From Treponema sp. (lineage in GTDB: Bacteria; Spirochaetota; Spirochaetia; Treponematales; Treponemataceae), in the NCBI GenBank assembly GCA_024402665.1, contig JAKSTI010000002.1, positions 62,001 through 126,000 of the forward strand: a stretch of DNA of 64,000 bases. Direction: 5' to 3'. The translations under genes were made by a program, and so were the position numbers. Positions 9,927 to 17,947 of this stretch are shown here, in pieces (within the stretch, counting starts at the first letter, position 1; each line of letters opens with the position of its first letter). Under the pieces are notes generated by a model that worked only from the letters and a program-made list of their open reading frames with translations, was not told where the DNA came from and did not search any database.

Positions 9927-10223
9927 TTACAAAGCGAATTTTCTGTCTTCTGGTTTTTCTGCTTCTCTATAAAGAATTGCAACATTACCAATAATGCGTA
10001 CCAGAGTTGCATTACACTGATTACACATTTCTTCTGTTAATTCAAATTTTTCATCTTTATATTCATTAAATTTAATTTTAATAAGTTCATGTGCAGTAAG
10101 TGAAGTTTCAACCATCTGAACAACACCATCTGTTACACCAGCTCCACCAACAATAACAACTGGCTGCAAATCGTGAGCGGCTTTTTCTAAAATCTTTCTC
10201 TGCTTACTGTTTAATTCTGTCAT
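9927..10223 (-). CDS. yhbY: YhbY-type CRM-domain RNA-binding protein
   Basis: A small basic protein of the CRS1/YhbY (CRM) family, which binds pre-50S ribosomal particles. The visible signature is LNSKQRKILEKAAHDLQPVV followed by the GxxG loop in VIVGGAGVTDGV and a C-terminal strand NATLVRIIGNVAILYRE. The full length of 98 aa matches the family. I chose the ATG at 10223 because AGGTGG lies nine bases upstream; an earlier in-frame start at 10256 would add an AT-rich leader with no family match. It is upstream of pyrE on the same strand, with a 72-bp gap. Confidence 0.92.
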   Translation of the reverse strand: MTELNSKQRKILEKAAHDLQPVVIVGGAGVTDGVVQMVETSLTAHELIKIKFNEYKDEKFELTEEMCNQCNATLVRIIGNVAILYREAEKPEDRKFAL

Positions 10224-10266
10224 TTTTAATAACCACCTGAATTTATAATATAACAAAATAAAACAG

Positions 10267-11382
10267 TTATTGCAATTTTACACACCCAAAAGCTGTATCT
10301 TCAAAAGAAAGAAAATCCGAAATTATTTTTTTAGACTTTGCTGAAATGTCAAAAAGTCGTGCAGTTCCATTGTCTGTTTTTACAAGCGGATTAATGTAAC
10401 GCTGTTTTACCCTCAGGTTTACACAAAAGTGATTTTCCAGAGCTTCTTCTGTATGTTTAATTTCTTCCATATTAATGAAAGTTTTTAACAACTGCTGGAA
10501 TTCATCAGAGCCTTTCCCTGTAATTTTTTCAAAAATCTGCTTTTCGTTTTTAGTCATAAAATCCTGTTCTTCAAGAAGATTTTCTTCAACAGCTTTGTTC
10601 ATAATCTGACCAAGCATATGAAGTGTAAGTTTATCTTCGTTTCTCTGAAGAATATGGCCGGTTTTGCAGAATCTGTAACAGTAAAGTTCAGCCATTTCCA
10701 AGGTCTTAAATCCAAGTTCATCAAGGCCCTGTTCGTTTTTTAATACACAAAGATCATTATAAACAGAACTTATTTCTTCCAAAGACCAGCTTCCTTCAAG
10801 AACCATTCCAGAAGGAAACATGTATTCAAGTCTGTCACTGCTCAATTGTGGAATTTCGTTATCTGCTACAGGATATTTATGATAGTCTTCAACTGCTTCA
10901 ATATTCAGACCATCTTCCAGAAGAAGTTTTGCCAGTTCCCTGTTCCCGCGGATAAGTCCTTCATTGTCTTCTTCTGTTGCAGTTTGAGTTAATGCATCTC
11001 CTTTTCTAAAATCAGATACGTGTGAAAAAACAGGAGTTGAAACATCGTGAAGGAGGCCAGCCAAAGTCTGTTCTTTGTTGTGAGTAAAATGCCATATGAT
11101 TAATGCAACTCCAACAGAATGATCATAGCGGGAATAAAAAAATCTGTTACCAAAAAGTTTAGTCCAGTCAGAACCGCACAAAAGCCCAATTCCCTTAAGG
11201 CGCTGCAGCATTGGAAGATTAAGATATTTTGTCAGAAATTCAGGAAAATCTTCTGGCGGACACAAAATCTGGTGATATTCTTCTATTATATTTGCGTTGT
11301 TATATGTATTTTCTGCAGGGTGATTGTTTTTTCCAAGAAGCTGATCCCAGGAAAATTGGTAGAAATTCTCTTCTCTGAACAT
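10267..11382 (-). CDS. HD-domain hydrolase
   Basis: Metal-dependent phosphohydrolase of the HD superfamily, closest in appearance to the COG1078/dGTPase-like group. The N-terminal half contains RYDHSVGVALIIWHF (first His) and AGLLHDVSTPVFSH (the HD pair), and DRLEYMFPSG follows where this group carries a further metal-site Asp. The remainder is helical. The substrate cannot be told from sequence; a nucleotide is likely. The ATG at 11382 is 12 bp after the stop of the recombinase gene with no convincing Shine-Dalgarno sequence, so translation may be coupled to the upstream gene. Length is 371 aa. Confidence 0.85.
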   Translation of the reverse strand: MFREENFYQFSWDQLLGKNNHPAENTYNNANIIEEYHQILCPPEDFPEFLTKYLNLPMLQRLKGIGLLCGSDWTKLFGNRFFYSRYDHSVGVALIIWHFTHNKEQTLAGLLHDVSTPVFSHVSDFRKGDALTQTATEEDNEGLIRGNRELAKLLLEDGLNIEAVEDYHKYPVADNEIPQLSSDRLEYMFPSGMVLEGSWSLEEISSVYNDLCVLKNEQGLDELGFKTLEMAELYCYRFCKTGHILQRNEDKLTLHMLGQIMNKAVEENLLEEQDFMTKNEKQIFEKITGKGSDEFQQLLKTFINMEEIKHTEEALENHFCVNLRVKQRYINPLVKTDNGTARLFDISAKSKKIISDFLSFEDTAFGCVKLQ

Positions 11383-11394
11383 GAGTCAAGTATA

Positions 11395-12009
11395 TTATTT
11401 TTTATCAGGAATGTAAATTTTGGTTCTTCGCATAAAACTGTAAAGGGTAGAGTTACTGACGTTCAGGCGGCTGCAAATATAAGTTTTTGGAAATCCTTCT
11501 GACAGATACTGACAGATTAAATCTTCTTTACCTGAAAGTTTGTAATGAGATGATTTTCTGCCTTGTGGTCGGCCAAGTTTTTTCCCTTCAGACTTTTTTC
11601 TTTTCAAAGCTTCTTTTGTTCTTTGAGAAATAAGAGTTCTTTCTATCTCTGCTGAAATACTGAAGGCAAATGCAAGAACTTTACTTTGTAAATCTTCACC
11701 TAATTTGTATCCTTCTTTTACAGTATAAATTTGAACCCCACGTTCCATAAGAAGATTAAGAATAGACATAATCATAAACATTGTTCTGCCAAGTCTTGAT
11801 AGTTCTGAACAGATAATAATGTCATCTTGTTTAGTTTTTTTTAGAAGCACACCAAGGTTTCGTTTGCTTGGAGAAACTGTTCCACTTATTGTCTCTTCAA
11901 TCCACTCATCAATTTTCATATGATGCTGTTTACTGTATTTGATAATTTCAAATCTCTGGTTTTCTACAGTCTGTTTGTCTGTGCTTACACGAATGTATCC
12001 AAAAATCAT
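11395..12009 (-). CDS. Serine recombinase (resolvase/invertase family)
   Basis: Small serine site-specific recombinase of 204 aa. The N-terminal catalytic domain starts IFGYIRVSTDKQTVENQR, with nucleophile Ser9, and has the arginine-containing SELSRLGRTM. A long dimer helix follows (AEIERTLISQRTKEALKRKK), then a C-terminal helix-turn-helix (about residues 160-197) preceded by the GRPQGRKSSHYKLS linker. The catalytic residues look intact. It resembles Mpi-type DNA invertases that flip promoters, but no invertible segment with matching ends was found in the window. A strong AAAGGAGG Shine-Dalgarno sequence precedes the ATG. The leader carries inverted AAATGATTT repeats overlapping the start codon. 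It lies among housekeeping genes with no other mobile-element gene, so it may be a domesticated regulator or a remnant. Confidence 0.93.
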   Translation of the reverse strand: MIFGYIRVSTDKQTVENQRFEIIKYSKQHHMKIDEWIEETISGTVSPSKRNLGVLLKKTKQDDIIICSELSRLGRTMFMIMSILNLLMERGVQIYTVKEGYKLGEDLQSKVLAFAFSISAEIERTLISQRTKEALKRKKSEGKKLGRPQGRKSSHYKLSGKEDLICQYLSEGFPKTYICSRLNVSNSTLYSFMRRTKIYIPDKK

Positions 12010-12046
12010 TTAAAATTTCCTCCTTTGAAATGATTTAAATGATTTT
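12002..12046. repeat. Inverted/direct AAATGATTT repeats in the recombinase leader
   Basis: The 10-mer AAAATCATTT at 12002-12011 is the exact reverse complement of AAATGATTTT at 12037-12046, and a second direct copy AAATGATTT is at 12028-12036. The left arm overlaps the recombinase start codon and the spacer holds its Shine-Dalgarno sequence. It could be a binding or crossover site for the recombinase, or a translation-control hairpin. Confidence 0.55.
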
Positions 12047-12056
12047 CGGTCTGGTA

Positions 12057-12743
12057 TTAATAGTTTTTCTTACAAAGGTCACTTATGAGGCAGTGGTCAC
12101 AGTTTGGACTGCGGGCAGTACAGATATAGCGGCCGTGAAGCAAAATCCAGTGGTGGGCATCTTTAAGATATTTTTCAGGAATACGGCTTAAAAGATTTTT
12201 TTCAACTTCTTCCGGTGTTGTTCCTTCTGCAAGACCAATTTTTGGTGAAATACGAAGCAGGTGTGTATCAACAGGCATTGTTGGCTGGTGGAAAATTACA
12301 TTAAGAACAACGTTTGCAGTTTTTCTTCCAACTCCAGGCAGTGTCATCAGTTTTTCTCTTGAATCCGGCACCTGACTGTTAAATTCTTCAACAAGCTTTT
12401 TTGAAAGTGCAATCACATTTTTTGCTTTGTTTCTGTAAAGGCCAATAGATTTTATAAAAGAAATCAATCCCTCTTCTCCAAGAGCAATCATTTTTTCAGG
12501 CGAATCAATCTTTTCAAAAAGAGGCCCTGTTGCTTTGTTAACGCTTTTATCTGTTGCCTGGGCACTTAAAACAACAGCCACAAGCAGCGTATATGGATTC
12601 ACATATTCCAGTTCAGATTTTGGTTCCGGATTCGCCTGCTGCCATCTGGAAAAAGCAAGTTCCATTTCTTCATCAGAAAGAAGATTAATCTTTTGCTGGG
12701 AAGAGTTTGTATTTTTCTTCGATTTCTTCTGTGTAGGTTCCAT
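12057..12743 (-). CDS. nth: Endonuclease III (DNA glycosylase/AP lyase)
   Basis: Base-excision repair enzyme that removes oxidised pyrimidines and cuts the AP site. It shows the helix-hairpin-helix LPGVGRKTANVVL with the catalytic Lys, VDTHLLRIS with the catalytic Asp, and a C-terminal [4Fe-4S] motif C-x6-C-x2-C-x5-C (CTARSPNCDHCLISDLC). Its 228 aa include a Lys/Ser/Asn-rich N-terminal tail of about 25 residues beyond the usual start. The ATG at 12743 has AAGGA at good spacing, which puts its first 59 bases inside the end of trmN6. A shorter start at 12665 exists but lacks a clear ribosome site. Confidence 0.95.
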   Translation of the reverse strand: MEPTQKKSKKNTNSSQQKINLLSDEEMELAFSRWQQANPEPKSELEYVNPYTLLVAVVLSAQATDKSVNKATGPLFEKIDSPEKMIALGEEGLISFIKSIGLYRNKAKNVIALSKKLVEEFNSQVPDSREKLMTLPGVGRKTANVVLNVIFHQPTMPVDTHLLRISPKIGLAEGTTPEEVEKNLLSRIPEKYLKDAHHWILLHGRYICTARSPNCDHCLISDLCKKNY

Positions 12744-13452
12744 CCTGCTTCCTTACAATCAATGGTTTTTCAATAGTAATTCTTGATCTGGCGCCTTTTA
12801 CAGCATCTATTAAAACCATATTTGGTTCTTCATCATAGTGGGGCTGAATAAGCTGCATTCGTTTTGGTTCCAGTTTGTATTTTGAAAGAGTAACAAAAAT
12901 TTCTGAGAGGCGGAAAGGGCGGTGAATCATAAAAAAATGGCCCTGAGGTTTTAAAAGATAATCTGCAGCTTTTATAACATCTTCCAAATTGCACAAAACT
13001 TCATGGCGGGCAATTGCCTTACTGTCTCCAGGATTCTGTTTTCCGTGTTCATTAATCATATACGGAGGATTACAGGTTACTACATCCATCTGGCCTTTTG
13101 GAAAATACTGTTGAACAGATTTAATGTCTCCGCAGATGATTTTTATTTTATCCTGAAGATTATTCAGTTCCACACTTTTTGCAGCCATCTGGGCAGATTC
13201 GCTCTGGATTTCTAAAGCAGAAATGTGTTTTGCATTAGTAGAGGCTTCCAGTAAAAGAGGGATTATTCCGGTTCCTGTGCCAAGGTCTGTTACAAGATGA
13301 TTCTTTTTTATAGAAGATTTTGCATAATCGGCAAGAAGGACAGCATCAATTCCAAAACAGAAATTTTTTTGCTGCTGCAGGATTTTGTATCCGCATTGTT
13401 TGAGAATATCAGTTCTGTATGAAGGCAGTTCAGAATCCGGATTAAAGTCCAT
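12685..13452 (-). CDS. trmN6: tRNA1(Val) A37 N6-methyltransferase-like protein
   Basis: Class I SAM-dependent methyltransferase of the TrmN6/YfiC group, which by homology methylates adenine 37 of tRNA1(Val). The SAM-binding motif is VTDLGTGTGIIPLLLEAS and the N6-adenine motif is VVTCNPPYM. The N-terminus has YKILQQQKNFCFGIDAVLLADY, typical for this family. It overlaps the upstream cyclase gene by 11 bp and the downstream nth gene by 59 bp, which indicates an operon with coupled translation. The exact tRNA target is inferred from the family only. Confidence 0.88.
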   Translation of the reverse strand: MDFNPDSELPSYRTDILKQCGYKILQQQKNFCFGIDAVLLADYAKSSIKKNHLVTDLGTGTGIIPLLLEASTNAKHISALEIQSESAQMAAKSVELNNLQDKIKIICGDIKSVQQYFPKGQMDVVTCNPPYMINEHGKQNPGDSKAIARHEVLCNLEDVIKAADYLLKPQGHFFMIHRPFRLSEIFVTLSKYKLEPKRMQLIQPHYDEEPNMVLIDAVKGARSRITIEKPLIVRKQDGTYTEEIEEKYKLFPAKD

Positions 13453-15346
13453 CTTTGTAAGTCTGCTGCTTGTGAATATACATTACTTTGTCGGCTTCAG
13501 TGATGTACTGTTCAAGATTTTTGCTTGAATTGTAATCAGTAATAATGTATCCGGCACTTACTGTTAATGGATAAGGCAAAGACATTTTCTTAACCTGAAT
13601 TTTAAGGTTTTTGTTAAGAGAAGCAATAATTCCTTCTATATATTCTTTGTCATCAGATTTACCAAGAATTACAAATTCATCACCACCGTAGCGGATTGCA
13701 AGCCAGTTATCTGGGATTGTTGCCAGGATTGATGAAGAAATTGTTCTTAAAGTTAAGTCTCCGTGAAGATGACCAAAATTGTCGTTTATATATTTCATTC
13801 TGTTAACATCAATAAAGATAATTACACAGTTTGAAAGGGATTCTTTTGAATCCTGGAAAAGTGGCAGTCCATAATATTCAAGACCAAAACGGTTATAAAG
13901 ACCAGTAAGTGCATCCCGTTCAGAAAGATTTCTAAGCTTCTTGTTTACATTTGCAAGAGCAACATTCTGGCGGAAATTTTCCAGAGAATGATTGATTTTG
14001 TCTGAATATTGAGAAAGTTTTAATTCAAGGAATAAATCAAGGGCGTCTTCAAAAACGATGTATCCGAAAATACTTGTGTCGTAATGAAGAGGGAAGAAAG
14101 TGAACAAAGATGGAGATTCTTTTTCTACCTTAAATGGGAGTAATTCTTTTTTATTAAAACTTGTGTGACTGTAATCTAAGCCATCATATTTTCCATAGAT
14201 AGTGTACATTTTTTCACTGAAAGAAGTGTTGTATACAATTCCAGAATCAGAACGTAAATCTGTAATGGCAGCTTTATCTGCAATAAGAAGTGTGTTCTGG
14301 CAGCCAATGTTTCCTTCGCGGTCAAAGAAATCTATTGCATATGACTGGAAAGATTCAGGAGAATCGCCGGCTGTAAATGCAAGAACCAGGTTATTAAGAT
14401 AAGTCTGGAAGATAATATTTTCCATTTCTTTTGCATAACTTTCGCTGCAGTATTGTTTTCTTAAGTCTGAAGAACCTGCTTTTTTATAAGCACCGGAACT
14501 TTCTCCAAGTACCATTTCTGATGGAATAACAAAAGAAGTTGTTTTGTTTTTATGATTGATTAATTCTTCCAGATGGAGTGCTGCATTATAACCAAGTTCT
14601 TCGTAGTTCTGGTCTACAGTTGTTATTGATGGATAAATAAGCTGTGAAGATTTCATGTTATCAAATCCAGAAACAACAATATCTTCAGGAACCTTGAATC
14701 CGTGATGCTGCAAAACAGAAGTTGTAGTAATAGCACCGTGGTCATTTGCACAAACAAAACAGTCTGGAAGATTATCTTTATAATCCTTAAGGATTTTTTC
14801 TACTGCATCCTGAGTTGTAAGGTATTCCCAGTTACAGTAAGAAATATTTTTTTCATTAAAAGTAAGTCCGTGAGCGGCCATGTTATCTTTAAGGGCCTGA
14901 AGACGCTGGTTAGAATCTTCGTGATCTTTTGGACCTGCAATGTAATATGGATTTTTGATTTTACAGTCTTCAATAAGATGAGTAACTAATTCATACATTC
15001 CGGAGTAAGAATCAACTTTGATGATAGGAAAATCTGCAAGAGGAAGCCCAACACAAATTTTAGGTGTTTTTGTTTTACTTAAGGCATCAGTTACAAGCTG
15101 AATAGTTTTCAGAGAATTGAAAGTTGAAGAATAAACAACAACACCATCAAAATCGTCTAAATTTGGCAGAGTAAAGATTGTATCTTCGCCTTCGTTGAAA
15201 GCAATAGATTCACTCCAAGTTGAAAAAGATAGGAATAAATATACGTCATAATTGTTCTGGTTTGTATATTTAGTCAATCCTTTTAAGGACTTGTGCAGGT
15301 TTACATTGTCCCAGCCACCTGCTAACACAGCTATTCTTTTTTTCAT
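13442..15346 (-). CDS. Diguanylate cyclase with LacI-type sugar-sensor domain
   Basis: Makes c-di-GMP from GTP. Residues 1 to about 290 fold like the periplasmic-binding/LacI effector domain (MKKRIAVLAGGWDNV, DGVVVYSS, CVGLPLADFPIIKVD, DIVVSGFDN, PSITTVDQNYEELG), but there is no helix-turn-helix and no signal peptide, so the sensor should act in the cytoplasm. A linker region of about 170 residues follows, which may be GAF-like, and then a GGDEF domain from RDALTGLYNR with an intact GGDEF at 554-558. No RxxD product-inhibition site is visible five residues upstream. The protein is the first gene of a coupled run with trmN6 and nth. A cytoplasmic sugar or nucleoside signal controlling c-di-GMP is inference. 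Confidence 0.9.
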   Translation of the reverse strand: MKKRIAVLAGGWDNVNLHKSLKGLTKYTNQNNYDVYLFLSFSTWSESIAFNEGEDTIFTLPNLDDFDGVVVYSSTFNSLKTIQLVTDALSKTKTPKICVGLPLADFPIIKVDSYSGMYELVTHLIEDCKIKNPYYIAGPKDHEDSNQRLQALKDNMAAHGLTFNEKNISYCNWEYLTTQDAVEKILKDYKDNLPDCFVCANDHGAITTTSVLQHHGFKVPEDIVVSGFDNMKSSQLIYPSITTVDQNYEELGYNAALHLEELINHKNKTTSFVIPSEMVLGESSGAYKKAGSSDLRKQYCSESYAKEMENIIFQTYLNNLVLAFTAGDSPESFQSYAIDFFDREGNIGCQNTLLIADKAAITDLRSDSGIVYNTSFSEKMYTIYGKYDGLDYSHTSFNKKELLPFKVEKESPSLFTFFPLHYDTSIFGYIVFEDALDLFLELKLSQYSDKINHSLENFRQNVALANVNKKLRNLSERDALTGLYNRFGLEYYGLPLFQDSKESLSNCVIIFIDVNRMKYINDNFGHLHGDLTLRTISSSILATIPDNWLAIRYGGDEFVILGKSDDKEYIEGIIASLNKNLKIQVKKMSLPYPLTVSAGYIITDYNSSKNLEQYITEADKVMYIHKQQTYKDGL

Positions 15347-15392
15347 CTTATTTTTATTCTACCACGAAATGTATAAAACAAAAAGAATTTTT

Positions 15393-16607
15393 TTATTTTG
15401 CAGCAAGTTTTAATTCTGCAGCTTTATCTGTTTTTTCCCAAGGGAACCCTTCACGACCAAAGTGACCATAGCTTGCTGTTTTTGCATAAATTGGGCGTTT
15501 CAAATCTAGAGTTTTTACGATTCCAGCTGGAGTACAATCAAATACTTTAGAAACAGCTTCTTCAATTTTGGCAATTCTTACTTTTTCTGTTCCAAAAGTG
15601 TCTACCATAATTGAAACTGGGAATGGAACACCAATTGCGTATGCAAGCTGAACTTCTGCTCTGTCTGCAAGCTCTGCGGCAACAATGTTTTTAGCAATGT
15701 AACGTGCCATATATGCTGCGGAACGGTCAACTTTACTAGGATCTTTTCCAGAGAAAGCACCGCCACCATGACGACCCATTCCACCGTATGTATCTACAAT
15801 AATTTTGCGTCCTGTTAATCCTGAGTCACCGTCTGGACCACCTGTTACAAAGCGGCCAGTTGGGTTAATAAAGAATTTAGTTTCATCATCAAGAAGACCA
15901 GTTGGTTCAAGAACAGGCTTAATTACTTCATTAATAATAGTAGATTTAATTGTTTCGTATTCAATTTCAGGATCATGCTGATGAGAAATTACAACAGCGT
16001 CAATTCTTACAGGTTTGAATTTATCATATTCAATAGTAACCTGGCTTTTTGCATCAGGACGAAGCCATGCAAATTTTCCTGATTTACGAAGTTCTGTTGC
16101 TTTTAAAAGTAACTGGTGAGAATAGAAAACTGGAGCTGGCATCAACTGTGGAGTTTCATTGCAGGCAAAACCAAACATCATACCCTGGTCTCCGGCACCC
16201 TGCTGTCCTTCGTATTCCTGCAAACCAGTTCCAACAACACCTTGATTAATATCTGCTGACTGTGCGTGAAGTTTATTTACAAATTTACATTTTTTACCAT
16301 CAAGACCTTTTTCTGCTGAATCATAACCAATTTCAAGTGCAACTCTGCGGGCAATCTGTTCTGCTTCTTTTGCAATAATTTTTGGAAGTTTTTTATCTGG
16401 ATTCTGGAAACCAATTTCACCACCAACAAGGATAAAGTTTGTTGTAGCAAATGTTTCGCAGGCAACGTGTGCGTTTGGATCAAGCTGAAGACAGCGGTCA
16501 AGAATTGCGTCAGAAATCTGATCACAAAGTTTATCTGGATGACCTTCTCCTACTGATTCTGATGTAAATAAATAGTGATTTTTAGTGTTAGATAAGAATG
16601 CGCTCAT
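15393..16607 (-). CDS. metK: S-adenosylmethionine synthetase
   Basis: Condenses ATP and methionine into SAM in the cytoplasm. The 404-aa protein has the N-terminal [22 protein letters not shown], the central [12 protein letters not shown], and the C-terminal [19 protein letters not shown] phosphate-loop region; all three domains are complete. I chose the ATG at 16607, with GGGGG seven bases upstream, over the annotatable upstream start at 16628, which lies inside the riboswitch. A consensus promoter and a SAM-II-like riboswitch precede it, so SAM should repress its own synthesis at translation. Confidence 0.98.
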   Translation of the reverse strand: MSAFLSNTKNHYLFTSESVGEGHPDKLCDQISDAILDRCLQLDPNAHVACETFATTNFILVGGEIGFQNPDKKLPKIIAKEAEQIARRVALEIGYDSAEKGLDGKKCKFVNKLHAQSADINQGVVGTGLQEYEGQQGAGDQGMMFGFACNETPQLMPAPVFYSHQLLLKATELRKSGKFAWLRPDAKSQVTIEYDKFKPVRIDAVVISHQHDPEIEYETIKSTIINEVIKPVLEPTGLLDDETKFFINPTGRFVTGGPDGDSGLTGRKIIVDTYGGMGRHGGGAFSGKDPSKVDRSAAYMARYIAKNIVAAELADRAEVQLAYAIGVPFPVSIMVDTFGTEKVRIAKIEEAVSKVFDCTPAGIVKTLDLKRPIYAKTASYGHFGREGFPWEKTDKAAELKLAAK

Positions 16608-16611
16608 TGTG

Positions 16612-16684
16612 AGCCCCCTATTTAGCAAGATTTACTACCTGATACGAGGCAGTTTCCGCTCTGCAATTTTGGATAAATCGGCGG
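16612..16684 (-). promoter_or_regulatory. SAM-II-like (SAM-II/SAM-V type) riboswitch upstream of metK
   Basis: The minus-strand RNA reads CCGC-CGAUUUAUCCAAAAUUGCAGA-GCGG, a P1 stem enclosing a loop with the GAUUUA and UUGCA elements recalled from SAM-II. After a 6-bp inserted hairpin (CUGCCU / AGGUAG) comes UAAAUCUUGCUAAAUAGGG, which differs from the recalled SAM-II 3' segment UAAAUGUAGCUAAAAAGGG at only three positions. The last G-run is the metK Shine-Dalgarno sequence, so ligand-induced pseudoknot formation would hide it. The comparison is with remembered SAM-II sequence, not a covariance search. Confidence 0.85.
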
Positions 16685-16702
16685 ATAAATAAGAATATAC
16701 TT

Positions 16703-16731
16703 ATTATAGTAAAAAACTAGTTTACTTGCAA
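16703..16731 (-). promoter_or_regulatory. Sigma-70 promoter of metK
   Basis: On the minus strand TTGCAA (16726-16731) and a perfect TATAAT (16703-16708) are separated by exactly 17 bases. The predicted transcript begins near 16696, about 12 bases before the riboswitch aptamer. Confidence 0.85.
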
Positions 16732-16814
16732 GAAAACCTAAAATATAATATGGTTGTACATAATAAAAACGTTGTTTCTTGAAAGTTTTACTAGAATTAA
16801 ATGGAGTGAAATTA

Positions 16815-17132
16815 ATGTCATTAAAAAAATCATTTTCAAAAGAGACAAACAAATGTACAGTTACATTTACAGTTACCCCAGAAGAAGCTGGTGGTGCACA
16901 GACTGTAAATATTGCGGGAGATTTTAACAGCTGGAGTAGTACAGATACACCTTTGAAAAAAGGAAAGAATGGAAACTTTTCTGTAAAAATTGAATTGGAA
17001 GCAGACAGAGAATATCAGTTCAGATATCTTTTTGACGGATGCCGCTGGGAAAACGACTGGAAAGCAGATAAATATATTCCAGCTCCTTACTCAAATGCAG
17101 ATAACTCTGTTGTTGTAACCAAAAAGATTTAA
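16815..17132 (+). CDS. Stand-alone CBM48 / glycogen-recognition domain protein
   Basis: A 105-aa protein made almost entirely of one early-set/CBM48 domain, as found at the N-terminus of branching enzymes and in AMPK beta subunits. Visible features are TVNIAGDFNSWSS, followed by LKKGKNGNFSVKIELEADREYQFRY and a Trp-bearing loop FDGCRWENDW. It has no signal peptide, so a cytoplasmic glycogen- or alpha-glucan-binding role is likely. I chose the ATG at 16815, with GGAG eight bases upstream. It is divergent from metK and followed by a weak terminator-like hairpin. Confidence 0.85.
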   Translation: MSLKKSFSKETNKCTVTFTVTPEEAGGAQTVNIAGDFNSWSSTDTPLKKGKNGNFSVKIELEADREYQFRYLFDGCRWENDWKADKYIPAPYSNADNSVVVTKKI

Positions 17133-17144
17133 TTAGATTTTAAT

Positions 17145-17175
17145 AATGCACCGTATGGCGCATTCAAAATATTTT
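17145..17175 (+). terminator. Weak terminator-like hairpin after the CBM48 gene
   Basis: AATGCACC and GGCGCATT pair over eight bases with one mismatch around a GTAT loop, followed after a short A-rich gap by a T-run. It separates the CBM48 gene from the next gene but may be leaky. Confidence 0.45.
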
Positions 17176-17194
17176 TTTAGGGAGAATATTTATT

Positions 17195-17869
17195 ATGAAA
17201 AAGATTATTGTTATGGCAATTGCTGCTATTACTATGGTTAGTGCATCATTTGCACTTAACTTGTCATTTGGTGTAAGAGCAAATCTTGGTAAAAACCTTG
17301 ATAATGACATCTCAAACATCAGTGCAGAAATTCAATCTATTAATGCTGAATCTGATTTTGAATATGGATTTGGTGTAATGGCTAACGCTGCAATTCTTGG
17401 TGGACTTGGCGTTCAGGCAGAATTGAACCTTACAAAAGGTGCAGTTAATTTTGCTGGTGTATCAAGCGTAGGTGACAAACCAGTTACTAACACTTATGAT
17501 ACATGGCTTTTGGATGTTCCTGTAATGTTGTGGTTGAACCTTGATGTATGGAAACTTACAGTAGGTTTTGGTGGTGGTGTAAACATGGCATTTGACTTGA
17601 ACTCAGGTTCACTTGCTGAAATGTATTCACAGACTGAAGCTTTAGTAAAAGACAACTTGTTCAAAATGGGTGCTGCTGCAGGTGCTGATGTTAAATTCTT
17701 TGTAACAGACAGCTTTGCATTAGTAGTTAGCGGAAGATGGATTATGGACTTTGAAAAGAAAACAGCTTCTTTTGAACTTGGTGAAGGTTTAGACCTTGAA
17801 TATCCAACAGTAGAATTCCAGCGTAACTCAGTATACGGTGGTATTGGTGTTGAATTAAAACTTCTGTAA
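17195..17869 (+). CDS. Outer-membrane beta-barrel protein, exported
   Basis: A 224-aa protein with a Sec signal peptide (MKKIIVMAIAAITMVSASFA, cleavage after about residue 20) and a mature part of alternating hydrophobic and polar strands rich in Gly and aromatic residues (YGFGVMANAAILGGLGVQAEL, LTVGFGGGVNMAF), ending with VYGGIGVELKLL. This fits a small 8-10 stranded outer-membrane barrel of the porin-like/OmpA-like beta-barrel type. No substrate can be named. GGGAG lies upstream of the ATG. A strong terminator follows, so it may be a single-gene unit. Confidence 0.75.
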   Translation: MKKIIVMAIAAITMVSASFALNLSFGVRANLGKNLDNDISNISAEIQSINAESDFEYGFGVMANAAILGGLGVQAELNLTKGAVNFAGVSSVGDKPVTNTYDTWLLDVPVMLWLNLDVWKLTVGFGGGVNMAFDLNSGSLAEMYSQTEALVKDNLFKMGAAAGADVKFFVTDSFALVVSGRWIMDFEKKTASFELGEGLDLEYPTVEFQRNSVYGGIGVELKLL

Positions 17870-17898
17870 TCTGATTATTTAATTTAGATTTTAATAAG

Positions 17899-17937
17899 GT
17901 TCATATAATACGAAAGTGTTATATGAACTTTTTTTTT
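17899..17937 (+). terminator. Strong intrinsic terminator
   Basis: A 13-bp stem (GTTCATATAATAC / GTGTTATATGAAC, one T-G wobble) closed by a GAAA tetraloop and followed by nine T, just after the barrel gene. Its T-run abuts the ribosome site of the next gene. Confidence 0.93.
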
Positions 17938-17947
17938 GGAGTTAAAT

